The position numbers and the translations under genes were made by a program. Positions 50,348 through 60,343 of a stretch of 64,000 bases of DNA are shown here, one piece after another. The stretch comes from Afipia massiliensis (GTDB taxonomy: Bacteria > Pseudomonadota > Alphaproteobacteria > Rhizobiales > Xanthobacteraceae), in assembly GCF_001006325.2 (NCBI RefSeq), contig NZ_LBIA02000001.1:2419501-2483500 (forward strand). The letters run 5' to 3'. Below the pieces are notes generated by a model, which had not been told where the DNA came from, did no database searches, and was given only the letters and a program-made list of their open reading frames with translations. Numbering within the stretch: the stretch's first letter is position 1; the number at the start of each line of letters is the position of its first letter.

Positions 50348-53056
50348 ATGGACGATCTGCTGCGTGAGTTTCTGACCGAGACCAATGAGAGTCTCGATAC
50401 GGTCGACAATCAGTTGGTTCGCTTCGAACAGGATCCGAACAACGCGAAGATTCTCGATAATATCTTCCGGCTAGTTCATACCATCAAAGGGACCTGCGGC
50501 TTTCTCGGATTGCCGCGTCTGGAAGCGCTCGCTCACGCTGCCGAGACGCTGATGGGCAAATTCCGTGACGGAATGCCGGTGACCGGCGAGGCCGTCACGT
50601 TGATCCTGAGCACGATCGACCGCATCAAGGAAATTCTTGGACAACTCGAGGCCACCGAAGCTGAGCCCGAAGGCGCCGACGTCGACTTGATCGACGCGCT
50701 TCACCACATGGTCGAGCAGGGCATGGCCGCTATGGCAGCGCCTGCACCTGAAGCCGCCGCTGCCAAACCCGCCGTGACGGTGGGCGCCGCGGTCCCGCAG
50801 ACACTTGAGCGCGAATTGCGGCCTGGCGAGGTTTCGCTGGACGAGCTCGAGCGCGCATTCCGCGAGACGGAGACGGAAATTTCCGCGCCGCCGCTTGCTC
50901 CAGTCGAGCAGCCGGCTCCGATAGCTGAAGCTCCCAAGCCTGTCGCAGCCAAGCCAGCCGCGGCGAAGCCGAAGAAGCCCGTCATCGAGAACGAGACGGC
51001 GGAGGGCGACAAGATCGCCAACCAGTCCATTCGCGTCAACGTCGACACGCTCGAGCACCTGATGACGATGGTGTCCGAGCTGGTGCTGACCCGCAACCAG
51101 TTGCTCGAGATCAGCCGGCGCAACGAGGATTCCGAATTCAAGGTGCCGCTGCAGCGGCTCTCCAACGTCACCGCCGAGTTGCAGGAAGGCGTCATGAAGA
51201 CGCGGATGCAACCGATCGGCAATGCGTGGCAAAAGCTGCCGCGCATCGTGCGCGACCTGTCGAGTGAACTCGGCAAGCAAATTGAATTGGAGATGCACGG
51301 CGCCGATACCGAGCTTGACCGCCAGGTGCTCGATCTGATCAAGGACCCGCTGACCCATATGGTCCGCAACTCGGCCGATCACGGCCTTGAGCCGACGGCC
51401 GATCGCGTCGCCGCCGGCAAGCCGGAGCAGGGCACGATCCGCGTTTCCGCCTATCATGAAGGCGGTCACATCATCATCTGCATCGCCGACAACGGGCGCG
51501 GCCTGAACACCGAGCGTATCAAGCAGAAGGCCGTTCAGAACGGTCTCGTGACCGAAGCCGACGTCGAGAAGATGACCGAGGCGCAGATCCACAAGTTCAT
51601 TTTCGCGCCGGGCTTCTCCACGGCAGCGGCGGTGACGAGCGTGTCGGGCCGCGGCGTCGGCATGGACGTGGTGCGCACCAACATCGATCAGATCGGCGGC
51701 ACCATCGACGTGAAGTCGGTGCCGGGCGAGGGCTCAAGCTTCACCATCAAGATTCCGCTGACACTGGCGATCGTTTCCGCGCTGATCGTGGAAGCCGCCG
51801 GCGATCGCTTCGCGATTCCGCAATTGTCGGTGGTCGAACTGGTTCGCGCGCGCTCCAATTCCGATCATCGCATCGAGCGGATCAAGGACACGCCGGTGCT
51901 GCGGCTGCGCAACAAGCTGTTGCCGCTGATGCATCTGAAGAAGCTGCTCAAGATCGACGACGGTGCGTCGATCGATCCGGAGAACGGCTTCATCGTGGTC
52001 ACGCAGGTCGGCAGCCAGACGTTCGGCATCGTGGTCGATGGCGTTTTCCATACCGAGGAAATCGTCGTCAAGCCGATGTCCACCAAGCTCCGTCATATCG
52101 GGATGTTCTCGGGCAACACGATTCTTGGTGACGGCGCCGTCATCATGATCATTGATCCGAACGGCATTGCCCAGTCGCTGGGTACAGCGGCGGCGTCGCA
52201 CAGCGAGATCGCAGACGAGAATGCCGCCGCACGCGCGAATTCCGATGTTCAGCTCACATCGCTTCTGGTGTTCCGGTCCGGCTCGTCTCAGCCGAAGGCG
52301 GTGCCGCTGGCGCTGGTCACACGACTGGAAGAGATCGCCGTCGACAAGATCGAGCTCTCGAACGGTCGCCATATGGTTCAGTACCGCGAGCAACTGATGC
52401 CGCTGGTCGAGATGGAAGGTGTCACGATTCGCGAAAGCGGCGTTCAGCCGATTCTAGTGTTCGCCGACGACGGCCGTTCGATGGGCCTCGTGGTCGACGA
52501 GATCATCGATATCGTCGAGGAACAGTTGAGCATCGAAGTGGCCAGTACGCGGGAAGGCGTGCTCGGCTCTGCCGTGGTGAAGGGGCAGGCGACCGAGGTG
52601 ATCGACGTCGGACACTTCCTGCCGATGGCGTTCGCCGACTGGTTCAGCCGCAAGGAAATGCGTCTGTCCGCAACCGCTCAGACAGTTCTGCTGGTCGACG
52701 ACTCCGCCTTCTTCCGCAACATGCTTGCCCCTGTTCTGAAGGCCGCCGGTTATCGCGTGACCGTGGCGCAAAACGGACAGGAAGGGCTCGCAGCCCTGCG
52801 TTCGGGCAATTCGTTCGACGTCGTGCTGACGGACATCGAGATGCCCGAGATGAACGGTTTCGAGTTCGCCGAAGCGATCCGTGCGGATCGGCGAATGGAA
52901 GCAATGCCGATCATCGCGTTGTCGTCGGTCGTCTCTCCGGCGGCCATCGAACGCGGCCGCCAGGCAGGTTTCCACGATTACGTCGCCAAATTCGATCGGC
53001 CGGGATTGATCGCCGCTCTGAAAGAACAGACCGCTGACGTCAAGCAGGCGGCGTAA
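50348..53056 (+). CDS. cheA: Hybrid chemotaxis kinase CheA with C-terminal receiver
   Basis: A 902-residue kinase. Hpt domain about 1-105, with His44 in 'RLVHTIKGTCGF'. An Ala/Pro-rich linker runs about 125-220. The dimerisation and HATPase parts follow ('HMVRNSADHGLEP', 'IADNGRGLNTERIKQKA', 'TSVSGRGVGMDVVRTNID'). A CheW-like domain at about 475-600 is followed by a second CheW-like segment at about 635-760 ('HMVQYREQLMPLVEMEG', 'GRSMGLVVDEIIDIVEEQ'). A receiver domain ends the protein ('TVLLVDDSAFFRNML', 'VVLTDIEMPEMNG'). The fused receiver and doubled CheW part mark the variant seen in alphaproteobacterial flagellar chemotaxis clusters. It leads cheW by 5 bases. Confidence 0.95.
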   Translation: MDDLLREFLTETNESLDTVDNQLVRFEQDPNNAKILDNIFRLVHTIKGTCGFLGLPRLEALAHAAETLMGKFRDGMPVTGEAVTLILSTIDRIKEILGQLEATEAEPEGADVDLIDALHHMVEQGMAAMAAPAPEAAAAKPAVTVGAAVPQTLERELRPGEVSLDELERAFRETETEISAPPLAPVEQPAPIAEAPKPVAAKPAAAKPKKPVIENETAEGDKIANQSIRVNVDTLEHLMTMVSELVLTRNQLLEISRRNEDSEFKVPLQRLSNVTAELQEGVMKTRMQPIGNAWQKLPRIVRDLSSELGKQIELEMHGADTELDRQVLDLIKDPLTHMVRNSADHGLEPTADRVAAGKPEQGTIRVSAYHEGGHIIICIADNGRGLNTERIKQKAVQNGLVTEADVEKMTEAQIHKFIFAPGFSTAAAVTSVSGRGVGMDVVRTNIDQIGGTIDVKSVPGEGSSFTIKIPLTLAIVSALIVEAAGDRFAIPQLSVVELVRARSNSDHRIERIKDTPVLRLRNKLLPLMHLKKLLKIDDGASIDPENGFIVVTQVGSQTFGIVVDGVFHTEEIVVKPMSTKLRHIGMFSGNTILGDGAVIMIIDPNGIAQSLGTAAASHSEIADENAAARANSDVQLTSLLVFRSGSSQPKAVPLALVTRLEEIAVDKIELSNGRHMVQYREQLMPLVEMEGVTIRESGVQPILVFADDGRSMGLVVDEIIDIVEEQLSIEVASTREGVLGSAVVKGQATEVIDVGHFLPMAFADWFSRKEMRLSATAQTVLLVDDSAFFRNMLAPVLKAAGYRVTVAQNGQEGLAALRSGNSFDVVLTDIEMPEMNGFEFAEAIRADRRMEAMPIIALSSVVSPAAIERGRQAGFHDYVAKFDRPGLIAALKEQTADVKQAA

Positions 53057-53061
53057 GGAAC

Positions 53062-53538
53062 ATGACAATGGATGCAAATGTTGAAGGCGCTGATCGCGGG
53101 ATCACGGAATACGTCACTGCGATGATCGGCGGACAATTGTTCGGACTGCCGATTTCGCGCGTTCAGGACGTCTTTATGCCTGAGCGGCTGACGCGGGTGC
53201 CGCTGGCGTCGGCAGATGTCGCCGGTGTTCTTAATCTTCGCGGCAGGATCGTCACGGCGATCGACATGCGCGCGCGTCTCGGTCTGGCGAAGATCGAGGA
53301 TGGCCGGCCGCCGATGGCGGTAGGCGTCGATCTGCGCGGCGAATCCTACGGCTTGCTGATCGACAGCATCGGCGAGGTTCTCAAGCTCGCGGACGACAGC
53401 CGCGAGGTGAATCCGGTCAATCTCGATCCGCGCATGGCGAAAATGGCGGGCGGCGTCCATCGGCTCGACGGACAATTGATGGTGGTTCTCGACGTCGACC
53501 GCGTTCTGGAAATCAATCCGGATATGATGGCGGCCTGA
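53062..53538 (+). CDS. cheW: Chemotaxis coupling protein CheW
   Basis: A 158-residue protein made of a single CheW domain: 'EYVTAMIGGQLFGLPISRVQDVFMPERLTRVPLASADVAGVLNLRGRIVTAIDMRARLG', then 'VGVDLRGESYGLLIDSIGEVLKL' and the terminal 'GVHRLDGQLMVVLDVDRVLEI'. It couples receptors to CheA. The first 17 residues are extra and acidic. It starts 5 bases after the cheA stop (the next ATG is 6 bases on), with TAAGGAAC upstream, so translational coupling is likely. Confidence 0.95.
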   Translation: MTMDANVEGADRGITEYVTAMIGGQLFGLPISRVQDVFMPERLTRVPLASADVAGVLNLRGRIVTAIDMRARLGLAKIEDGRPPMAVGVDLRGESYGLLIDSIGEVLKLADDSREVNPVNLDPRMAKMAGGVHRLDGQLMVVLDVDRVLEINPDMMAA

Positions 53539-53611
53539 AAATAATTCGGGAAGTAACGCATAAGGTTCCGTGATCGCCAGCCCGCACGGGTACCGAGGAA
53601 AAGAGGCTAAG

Positions 53612-53977
53612 ATGAAAACATGTCTGATCGTTGACGATTCGAGCGTCATCCGGAAGGTCGCACGGCGTATTCTGGAGGGGTTGGATTTCCAGATCGTCGA
53701 AGCAGAGGATGGCGAGAAAGCCATGGAAGTCTGCAAGCGCGGAATGCCGGATGCTGTCCTGCTCGACTGGAACATGCCGGTCATGGATGGCTACGAGTTC
53801 CTCCGCAACCTGCGCATGACGCCGGGTGGCGACAAGCCGAAGGTGGTGTTCTGCACCACCGAGAACGATGTCGCTCACATTGCCCGCGCGCTCCATGCCG
53901 GTGCCAACGAGTACATCATGAAGCCGTTCGACAAGGAAATCGTGACGGCGAAGTTTCATGAGGTCGGTCTGATCTAG
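53612..53977 (+). CDS. cheY: Chemotaxis response regulator CheY
   Basis: A 121-residue single receiver domain from MKTCLIVDDSSVIRKVARR, with an AAGAGG site upstream. The acidic pocket is Asp8-Asp9, the phospho-acceptor is Asp52 in 'LLDWNMPVMDGYEFL', and the Thr and Lys switch residues lie in 'VVFCTTENDVAHI' and 'NEYIMKPFDKEIV'. It is the output regulator for the CheA above. Its TAG stop is part of CTAGTGTC, which matches the 3' half of the 160-bp repeat, so a repeat fragment begins at the very end of the gene. Confidence 0.95.
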   Translation: MKTCLIVDDSSVIRKVARRILEGLDFQIVEAEDGEKAMEVCKRGMPDAVLLDWNMPVMDGYEFLRNLRMTPGGDKPKVVFCTTENDVAHIARALHAGANEYIMKPFDKEIVTAKFHEVGLI

Positions 53978-53998
53978 TGTCTTGAATCCGAAGTTCGG
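53974..53998. repeat. Fragment of the 160-bp two-hairpin element
   Basis: CTAGTGTCTTGAATCCGAAG followed by TTCGG matches bases about 49310-49328 of copy 2 and the same place in copy 1. Only the left arm of the second hairpin is kept. It lies between cheY and cheB. Confidence 0.72.
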
Positions 53999-54070
53999 TT
54001 CTGCGGGCGCTGCATCCGGATTGAGTTGCGTAAGTTTGTTGCCGTTCGGTTGCGTAGAGTTGGTTATCTC

Positions 54071-55246
54071 ATGAGCGTTGCAGTCTTGACTCCTCCCGGC
54101 TCGTCCGCACAGCGGCACGAGCCGCTGCGCGTCATGGTGGTAGATGATTCCGCCGTTATCCGCGGGCTGATTTCCCGCTGGATCGAGGCTGAGCCCGATC
54201 TGACGGTCGCAGCGTCGATCCGGACCGGGCTGGATGCGGTCAACCAGCTCGTGCGTGTCGATCCCGATGTTGTCGTGCTGGATATCGAAATGCCGGACAT
54301 GGATGGCATTTCAGCGCTGCCGCTGCTGCTCGAGAAGAAGCGGAATCTCATCATCATCATGGCCTCGACCCTGACCCGCAGGAACGCGGAGATCAGCTTC
54401 AAGGCGCTGTCGCTGGGCGCCTCCGACTACATTCCAAAGCCCGAGAGTACGCGCGAGATGTCCGCCGCGGATATCTTCAAGCGGGACTTGATCGAAAAGA
54501 TCCGCCATCTCGGCGCGCGGCTGCGCCGCCCAGCTGTGGTTGCCAGTCCGTCATTGTCTCCGGTTGCGCAGCCTGCGCTTGCACGGCTGCCAAAGACATC
54601 ATCCGGCACAATGCCGGTGGTTGCCCAACCCAAGCTGATGCTGCGGCCGTTCAGCGCGAGCGCTCCGCGCGTACTCCTGATCGGATCATCCACTGGCGGC
54701 CCGCAGGCGCTGATGAACCTGGTGGCCGGCATCGGCCCCGTGATCGACCAGTATCCTGTCCTGATCACGCAACATATGCCGCCGACTTTCACGACCATTC
54801 TCGCGGAGCATCTAACGCGCGCGAGCGGACGTCCTGCGCACGAAGCGATTGACGGCGAGCCGGTCAAGGCCGGGAAAATCTATCTCGCCCCGGGCGGCCG
54901 TCATATGCGGGTTGCGCGCTCCGCTGCTGGTCCCGTCATCGCGCTCGACGATGGACCGCAGATCAATTTCTGCAGGCCGGCGGTCGATCCGCTGTTCTCG
55001 TCGGCCACCGAGGTCTGGCAGGCCGGGATCCTTGCCGTGGTGCTGACCGGCATGGGCTCGGACGGCGCGCAGGGCGGCAAGGCCATCGTAGCCGCTGGCG
55101 GCAATATCATCGCGCAGGACGAAGCGACAAGTGTCGTGTGGGGCATGCCGGGTGCCGTCGCCAATGCCGGGGTCTGTGCAGCGGTTCTGCCGCTTGATCA
55201 GATCGCTCCCAAGGTTGTTCGAGTGTTTTCAGGAGTTCGCGGGTGA
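54071..55246 (+). CDS. cheB: Chemotaxis protein-glutamate methylesterase CheB
   Basis: A 391-residue protein from [16 protein letters not shown]. The receiver has Asp71 in '[13 protein letters not shown]', and the linker is Pro- and Ala-rich. The esterase domain begins at about 200, with the triad Ser in '[13 protein letters not shown]', His in '[11 protein letters not shown]' and Asp in '[14 protein letters not shown]'. It removes methyl groups from receptors in adaptation. Its stop overlaps the cheR start (GTGA), so the adaptation pair is coupled. The 93-base gap before it carries the repeat fragment. Confidence 0.95.
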   Translation: MSVAVLTPPGSSAQRHEPLRVMVVDDSAVIRGLISRWIEAEPDLTVAASIRTGLDAVNQLVRVDPDVVVLDIEMPDMDGISALPLLLEKKRNLIIIMASTLTRRNAEISFKALSLGASDYIPKPESTREMSAADIFKRDLIEKIRHLGARLRRPAVVASPSLSPVAQPALARLPKTSSGTMPVVAQPKLMLRPFSASAPRVLLIGSSTGGPQALMNLVAGIGPVIDQYPVLITQHMPPTFTTILAEHLTRASGRPAHEAIDGEPVKAGKIYLAPGGRHMRVARSAAGPVIALDDGPQINFCRPAVDPLFSSATEVWQAGILAVVLTGMGSDGAQGGKAIVAAGGNIIAQDEATSVVWGMPGAVANAGVCAAVLPLDQIAPKVVRVFSGVRG

Positions 55247-56115
55247 CCCCACTGGATTACGAGTTTCTGCGCAAACTTCTGAAGGATCGATCAGGATTGT
55301 TGCTGTCGTCCGACAAGCAGTATCTGATTGAGAGCCGATTGCTTCCGCTTGCGCGCAAGGCCGGTCTTTCCGGCATCGGCGAGCTGGTTCAGAAAATCAA
55401 AACCGGCGCGGAGCCGTTGATCGTCGATGTGGTCGAGGCGATGACCACCAACGAGACGTTTTTCTTCCGCGACAAGGTGCCGTTCGACCACGTTCGGGAT
55501 ACGGTTCTTCCCCAACTGCTGAAGGTGCGTGCCAACCGGCGCAGTCTTCGGATCTGGTGCGCAGCGTCGTCCACGGGCCAGGAGCCTTACTCGCTCGCGA
55601 TGCTTTTGAAAGATGCGCTGCCTGTCGGCTGGCGCGCGGAAATCGTAGCTACCGATCTGTCTCTGGAAGTTCTCGAGAAGGCGAAAGCGGGAATTTACAG
55701 TCAGTTCGAGGTCCAGCGCGGGCTCCCGATTCAATTGCTGGTGAAGCACTTCAAGCAAGTTGGCGACGTCTGGCAGCTTAACCCTGACATCCGCGCCATG
55801 GTCCGCTATCAGCAAGCCAATCTGCTGCAGGATTTCTCCTATCTCGGGGTTTTCGACATCATCTTCTGCCGCAACGTGCTGATCTATTTCGATCAGCCGA
55901 CCAAGATCGATGTGTTCGGCCGCATGCAGAAAATGAACGAGCCGGATGGCTTCTTGTTCCTGGGCGCGGCGGAGACCGTGATCGGATTGACCGATGCGTA
56001 TCGGGCGTGTCCCGATCTTCGTGGTGTGTATGCCCCGAATCCTTCGCGAACGTCATCGCCGTCTCTGGTGCCGGGGATGGGATTGCGCGGCCAGAAGGCG
56101 TTTGCCGCAAGCTGA
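55243..56115 (+). CDS. cheR: Chemotaxis protein methyltransferase CheR
   Basis: A 290-residue protein that starts with GTG overlapping the cheB TGA. The N-terminal helical domain (about 1-75: '[33 protein letters not shown]') binds receptors. The SAM domain has '[23 protein letters not shown]', the family's motif I. '[19 protein letters not shown]' is the conserved catalytic-side block. The tail beyond 270 is Ser- and Arg-rich and variable. It closes the chpT/che gene string; a non-coding region follows before the oppositely oriented ctrA. Confidence 0.95.
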   Translation: MTPLDYEFLRKLLKDRSGLLLSSDKQYLIESRLLPLARKAGLSGIGELVQKIKTGAEPLIVDVVEAMTTNETFFFRDKVPFDHVRDTVLPQLLKVRANRRSLRIWCAASSTGQEPYSLAMLLKDALPVGWRAEIVATDLSLEVLEKAKAGIYSQFEVQRGLPIQLLVKHFKQVGDVWQLNPDIRAMVRYQQANLLQDFSYLGVFDIIFCRNVLIYFDQPTKIDVFGRMQKMNEPDGFLFLGAAETVIGLTDAYRACPDLRGVYAPNPSRTSSPSLVPGMGLRGQKAFAAS

Positions 56116-56371
56116 CCGCGCTCGCTTCTCGGCGACGATCCTGCGTAACGGTGTGGGGGATGAGCAGCTGAAGGCTGCGCGACCTGTACCGTGAGCGAAT
56201 TGAAACCTGGATGGTTGCGTCCGGCATAGCCGGACCTCTTCATCGCTCGATTGGATGGCCGCGCTGCTCTCCGCGTTCGCCATGCTGGCGATGTTCCGCG
56301 GGCATTTCGGAATTGCCGATGCTTGCGATATGCGGGATCGCCGGGCTGATGCTGAAACTTGCGGTTTGAGG

Positions 56372-56432
56372 TTTGCCTTATCCGCCTCGGCTTTGCCTTA
56401 TCGGCCCGGGTTCGCCACAGGTTTGCCTTATC
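56372..56432. repeat. Three TTTGCCTTATC boxes spaced 20 and 30 bp
   Basis: Copies at 56372-56382, 56392-56402 and 56422-56432 are identical. They lie in the 444-base gap between cheR and ctrA, downstream of both. The 20-bp and 30-bp steps keep the copies on about the same helix face. The rest of the gap (56116-56371) shows no clear gene. Confidence 0.7.
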
Positions 56433-56485
56433 GTGCAAATGGCCGAAAGCCGGCTGCAACTTGTCGGGACTGCGCCTTTTCCCAA

Positions 56486-56512
56486 ACAAAAACCCCGCCA
56501 TTTGCGGCGGGG
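56486..56512 (-). terminator. Intrinsic terminator of ctrA
   Basis: On the minus strand CCCCGCC-GCAAAT-GGCGGGG is followed by TTTTTGTTT. Stem, loop and T tract are all good; it lies about 50 bases past the ctrA stop. Confidence 0.93.
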
Positions 56513-56559
56513 GTTCAGTCTGGGAGGTGGGGCCATACAGGCCCCCGGTACAACCCGTA

Positions 56560-57261
56560 TCAAGCAGGAATGCGAACTTCCTCTTCGTGCGGTTCGCGCA
56601 GCACGTAGCCGCGGCCCCAGACGGTCTCGATGAAGTTGCGGCCTTCCGAAGCATTCGCAAGCTTCTTGCGCAGCTTGCAGATGAACACGTCGATGATCTT
56701 GAGTTCGGGCTCGTCCATGCCGCCGTAGAGATGGTTGAGGAACATCTCCTTGGTGAGGGTGGTGCCCTTGCGGAGCGAGAGCAGCTCCAGCATCTGGTAT
56801 TCCTTGCCTGTCAGGTGGACGCGCTGGCCGCCGACTTCGACGGTCTTGGTGTCGAGATTGACCACCAGATCGCCGGTCTGGATGACCGACTGGGCGTGAC
56901 CCTTGGAACGGCGGACGATCGCGTGGATGCGAGCGACCAGTTCGTCCTTGTGGAATGGCTTGGTCATGTAGTCGTCGGCGCCGACGCCGAGACCCTTGAC
57001 CTTGTCCTCGATGCCGGCGAGGCCGGAGAGGATCAGAATCGGTGTCTTGATCTTCGAGACACGCAACTGCTTGAGAACATCATAACCGGACATGTCCGGG
57101 AGGTTCAGGTCGAGCAGAATGATGTCGTAATCATAAAGCTTTCCGAGATCGATGCCCTCTTCTCCGAGATCCGTCGTGTAGACGTTGAAGCTCTCGGATT
57201 TGAGCATCAGCTCGATCGACTGCGCTGTTGCACTGTCATCTTCTATCAGCAATACGCGCAT
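56560..57261 (-). CDS. ctrA: Cell-cycle response regulator CtrA
   Basis: A 233-residue OmpR-type regulator. Receiver: '[20 protein letters not shown]', Asp51 in '[17 protein letters not shown]', Lys in '[29 protein letters not shown]'. Winged-helix domain from about 125: '[52 protein letters not shown]'. These segments are near-identical to Caulobacter and Rhizobiales CtrA. CtrA is the essential cell-cycle master regulator and controls flagellar and chemotaxis genes. It lacks the Ala-Ala degradation end; the tail is 'EEEVRIPA'. The flagellar gene fliI is divergent. Confidence 0.97.
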   Translation of the reverse strand: MRVLLIEDDSATAQSIELMLKSESFNVYTTDLGEEGIDLGKLYDYDIILLDLNLPDMSGYDVLKQLRVSKIKTPILILSGLAGIEDKVKGLGVGADDYMTKPFHKDELVARIHAIVRRSKGHAQSVIQTGDLVVNLDTKTVEVGGQRVHLTGKEYQMLELLSLRKGTTLTKEMFLNHLYGGMDEPELKIIDVFICKLRKKLANASEGRNFIETVWGRGYVLREPHEEEVRIPA

Positions 57262-57629
57262 GCCAGTCCCCTATAGTCGCCGCTCCGGGCGTCAGGCCGG
57301 CCGCAACTCGCGGCACTGGAAAAACGCCTTTGAACAACTGATTCGGATCCTGACGACATATGGTTAACAAATGCTGATTCGTGTCTGCAAGCTCTATCGT
57401 GCAATTTTTGTCGAATCGCACTAAGATATTGCCGGTAAGCAGCTTTTCGTAGCCTAGTCGTTCAAGTTCCACATTAAGAGCCGGGCCTAACCGACTCCTG
57501 CGACTCGCACCTTCGTTCTGAAGGTCAAGCGCTCTCAGTCATCAAAGACAGTGACGCAATGATTAACGATGCGGGTAAACACAGGGTTAAGGGGACGCCG
57601 CGAAATCGCGGAAACTTAAGGTTTTCGCA
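57262..57629. promoter_or_regulatory. Divergent ctrA/fliI control region
   Basis: A 368-base region between ctrA and fliI. It contains several TTAA-bearing stretches (57365, 57473, 57562 and 57580 areas), such as TTAACGATGCGGGTAA and TAAACACAGGGTTAA. These approach the TTAA-N7-TTAA CtrA box but do not match it exactly. No ORF or terminator seen. Confidence 0.5.
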
Positions 57630-58955
57630 ATGAAGGCCCTCGCCGAACAGATCTCCGACATCGACGGCGTCAATATTTATGGCCGAGTCGTCGGCGTGCG
57701 CGGTCTCATGGTCGAGATCGCTGGACCGATCCATGCGATGTCGGTCGGCGCGCGTATCGTGGTGGAGACCGGCACCAACCGTTTCATCCCGTGCGAAGTG
57801 ATCGGCTTCACCGGCAACAACGCGGTGGTGATGCCGTTCGCCGGCCTCGAGGGAGTCAGGCGCGGCTGCCGTGCGGTGATCGCCAATGCCGCCAGCCAGG
57901 TGCGTCCGTCGGCCTCGTGGCTCGGGCGGGTCATCAACGCGATGGGCGAGCCGATCGACGGTAAGGGGCCTTTGGTTCAAGGTCCATCGCCGATGTCCTA
58001 TCGCAACGCGCCGCCGCCGGCGCATTCCCGCAAGCGCGTCGGGGCGCCGCTTGATCTGGGCGTGCGGTCACTCAACACCTTCCTGACCTGCTGTCGCGGC
58101 CAGCGCATGGGCATCTTCGCCGGCTCCGGCGTCGGCAAATCCGTGCTGCTGTCGATGCTGGCGCGCAACGTGGATGCGGATGTCTCGGTGATCGGCCTGA
58201 TCGGCGAGCGCGGCCGCGAGGTGCAGGAGTTCCTGCAGGACGATCTCGGCGAGGAGGGACTGGCTCGTTCGGTGGTGGTGGTGGCGACCTCGGATGAGCC
58301 TGCATTGATGCGGCGGCAGGCGGCTTATTTGACCTTGGCGATCGCGGAGTATTTCCGCGACGAAGACAAGGACGTCATGTGCATGATGGATTCGGTGACA
58401 CGCTTCGCTATGGCGCAGCGTGAAATCGGTCTCTCTGCAGGCGAGCCGCCGACGGCCAAGGGATATACGCCAACGGTGTTCACCGAACTGCCGAAGCTGC
58501 TGGAGCGGGCGGGACCCGGACTGGGCGAGGGCACCATCACCGGCATCTTTACGGTGCTGGTGGATGGCGACGACCACAACGAGCCCGTGGCCGACGCAGT
58601 GCGCGGTATCCTCGATGGCCATATCGTCATGCAGCGCTCGATTGCCGAGCGGGGACGCTATCCGGCGATCAACATCCTGAAGTCAGTGTCCCGAACCATG
58701 CCGCGGTCCGCTGATCCGGCCTTTCTTCCGAGTGTGACCCGGGCCCGGCAGGTCATGGCGACCTATGCCGACATGGAGGAGTTGATCCGGCTCGGGGCGT
58801 ACCGGGCCGGGTCGAGCCCCGAAGTCGATGAGGCCATCCGGCTGCACGAGCCGCTGGAGGCCTTCCTGCGCCAGGCCAAGGATGAGGCCACCGGGATCGG
58901 GGAGGGATACCAGCAATTGGAGCAAATCCTGCAAACCTTGGAAACGGAACGCTAA
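57630..58955 (+). CDS. fliI: Flagellar export ATPase FliI
   Basis: A 441-residue F1-type ATPase. Walker A '[18 protein letters not shown]' (about 169-186), Walker B '[48 protein letters not shown]', and the arginine-finger region '[19 protein letters not shown]'. The N-terminal beta-barrel is '[29 protein letters not shown]'. It energises the type III export of flagellar parts. fliJ follows at 106 bases on the same strand. Confidence 0.97.
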   Translation: MKALAEQISDIDGVNIYGRVVGVRGLMVEIAGPIHAMSVGARIVVETGTNRFIPCEVIGFTGNNAVVMPFAGLEGVRRGCRAVIANAASQVRPSASWLGRVINAMGEPIDGKGPLVQGPSPMSYRNAPPPAHSRKRVGAPLDLGVRSLNTFLTCCRGQRMGIFAGSGVGKSVLLSMLARNVDADVSVIGLIGERGREVQEFLQDDLGEEGLARSVVVVATSDEPALMRRQAAYLTLAIAEYFRDEDKDVMCMMDSVTRFAMAQREIGLSAGEPPTAKGYTPTVFTELPKLLERAGPGLGEGTITGIFTVLVDGDDHNEPVADAVRGILDGHIVMQRSIAERGRYPAINILKSVSRTMPRSADPAFLPSVTRARQVMATYADMEELIRLGAYRAGSSPEVDEAIRLHEPLEAFLRQAKDEATGIGEGYQQLEQILQTLETER

Positions 58956-59061
58956 CTTTGTCGCGCCATGATCCCGCCATCTGTGTTTGACCGGAGGGGC
59001 CCTTGGGGGGGTGCCGGTTCCGTCCCGGTTTCTGATTGGGACTTCTGGGGAGTACGAGTCG

Positions 59062-59481
59062 ATGAAGTCACGTGAAACGCTGATCCGCCTGAAAAAATTT
59101 CAGGTCGACGAGAAGCGCCGAAGGGTTGCGCAGATCGAAGGCATGATCGCTGACTTCCAGCGTATGTCGGTCGACCTGGAGCGCGAGATCCAGCATGAGC
59201 AGGAGCGCGCTGGCATCAACGATCCCACGCACTTTGCCTATCCCACCTATGCCAAGGCTGCCATTCAGCGCCGTGAAAACCTGACGCGCTCGGCGGACGA
59301 ATTGCGCGTTCAGCTTGAGGACGCCAAGGCGGTACTCGGCGAGGCGTTCGAGGAACTCAAGAAGGTCGAGCTTCTCGATGAGCGCGATCAGGCGCGTGAG
59401 CGCGCCGAGGAAAGCGCCCGCGAACAGGCCGATCTCGACAGCATCGGTTTGATGCGTTCGCGGATCGGAGCGATGGCCTGA
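59062..59481 (+). CDS. fliJ: Flagellar export chaperone FliJ
   Basis: A 139-residue, almost entirely helical protein from MKSRETLIRLKKFQVDEKRRR. A long two-helix coiled coil holds 'AQIEGMIADFQRMSVDLEREIQHEQERAGI' and the family's 'YPTYAKAAIQRRENLTRSADELRVQLEDAK'. FliJ regulates the FliI ring and escorts export chaperones. The ATG has GGGGAGTACGAG upstream. It directly follows fliI, the usual order. Confidence 0.93.
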   Translation: MKSRETLIRLKKFQVDEKRRRVAQIEGMIADFQRMSVDLEREIQHEQERAGINDPTHFAYPTYAKAAIQRRENLTRSADELRVQLEDAKAVLGEAFEELKKVELLDERDQARERAEESAREQADLDSIGLMRSRIGAMA

Positions 59482-59614
59482 GGGCTGTCGTATCCGGCAG
59501 TTGCAGCGCCGGAACCGTGCGCCGCCCAATGAACTCGTTGGTACGTCATTGCCGCAGGTCGCCTGTTTGACATCAAAGGCACTGGTTTTCGCAATATGTT
59601 TCGGTGATATGAAG

Positions 59615-59650
59615 CCCGGGCCGCAATGCCCGGGTTTTGCTTTTTCGTGC
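59615..59650 (+). terminator. Intrinsic terminator of fliI-fliJ
   Basis: CCCGGGC-CGCAAT-GCCCGGG is followed by TTTTGCTTTTTC. It lies in the 297-base gap after fliJ; nothing else is evident in that gap before the sigma-factor gene at 59779. Confidence 0.88.
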
Positions 59651-59778
59651 CTCTGATGGTTGCTGCGGTTCTGAGATGGACCGGATACGGGCAAGATGTG
59701 ATACGAAATGGCAAAATCGCGGCTTCGATTTTCGAGCCTGCCGGGTACGATCGAGCGACGTATTTTTGAGGGAATTTA

Positions 59779-60327
59779 ATGCTGACGCCGGCTGAGTTGA
59801 TCTGGCTGCTCGCATCGGTTGCGAAAGGGGACGAGGCGGCATTTGAGCGCCTCTACGCCGCTACCCGGGCGAAACTCTTCGGCGTGGCCCTCCGTATCTT
59901 GAGGCGTCAGGATCTTGCGGAGGAAGTTGTCCAGGAGGCCTACGTCAAGATCTGGCACAGCGCTGGACAGTTCAATCCGTCGCTCGCGTCCCCGATCACC
60001 TGGATGGTTTCCATTGCCCGCAACCGGGCCATCGATGTTGTGCGTAAACGCAGCGAAGCGTCCCTTGAAGACGAGCCAGCCGCCATGGAAGTGGCATCCG
60101 ATACGCCTGATCCGCTGGCGCGGAAGGAAATGACCGAAGAGTTGAAGCGAATTCTGGAGTGCGTCGGGTTGCTCGACCCCGAGAGGCAAAAGCTGGTGCT
60201 GCTGGCCTACTACAATGGATGGAGCCGCGAACAGCTCTCGGAGAAATTCAATACGCCGTTGAACACGGTGAAGACGTGGCTGCGGCGCAGTATGATCGAA
60301 ATTCGCGGATGTCTTGGTTTGGAATGA
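59779..60327 (+). CDS. ECF-type RNA polymerase sigma factor (RskA-paired type)
   Basis: A 182-residue extracytoplasmic-function sigma factor. Region 2: 'AFERLYAATRAKLFGVALRILRRQDLAEEVVQEAYVKIWHSAGQF' and 'PITWMVSIARNRAIDVVRKR'. Region 4: 'ERQKLVLLAYYNGWSREQLSEKFNTPLNTVKTWLRRSMIEIRGCL'. It lacks region 3, as expected. The next gene, 16 bases on, is its anti-sigma factor. Such pairs control stress genes, often oxidative or envelope stress. It is not the PhyR-linked general stress factor. Its place inside the flagellar block is noteworthy. The target set is unknown. Confidence 0.94.
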   Translation: MLTPAELIWLLASVAKGDEAAFERLYAATRAKLFGVALRILRRQDLAEEVVQEAYVKIWHSAGQFNPSLASPITWMVSIARNRAIDVVRKRSEASLEDEPAAMEVASDTPDPLARKEMTEELKRILECVGLLDPERQKLVLLAYYNGWSREQLSEKFNTPLNTVKTWLRRSMIEIRGCLGLE

Positions 60328-60343
60328 TTGCGATTGGTATGAG

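Noticed and set aside
56359-57276. 305-codon plus-strand frame across ctrA
   Set aside because: Antisense to ctrA, with no domain of its own.
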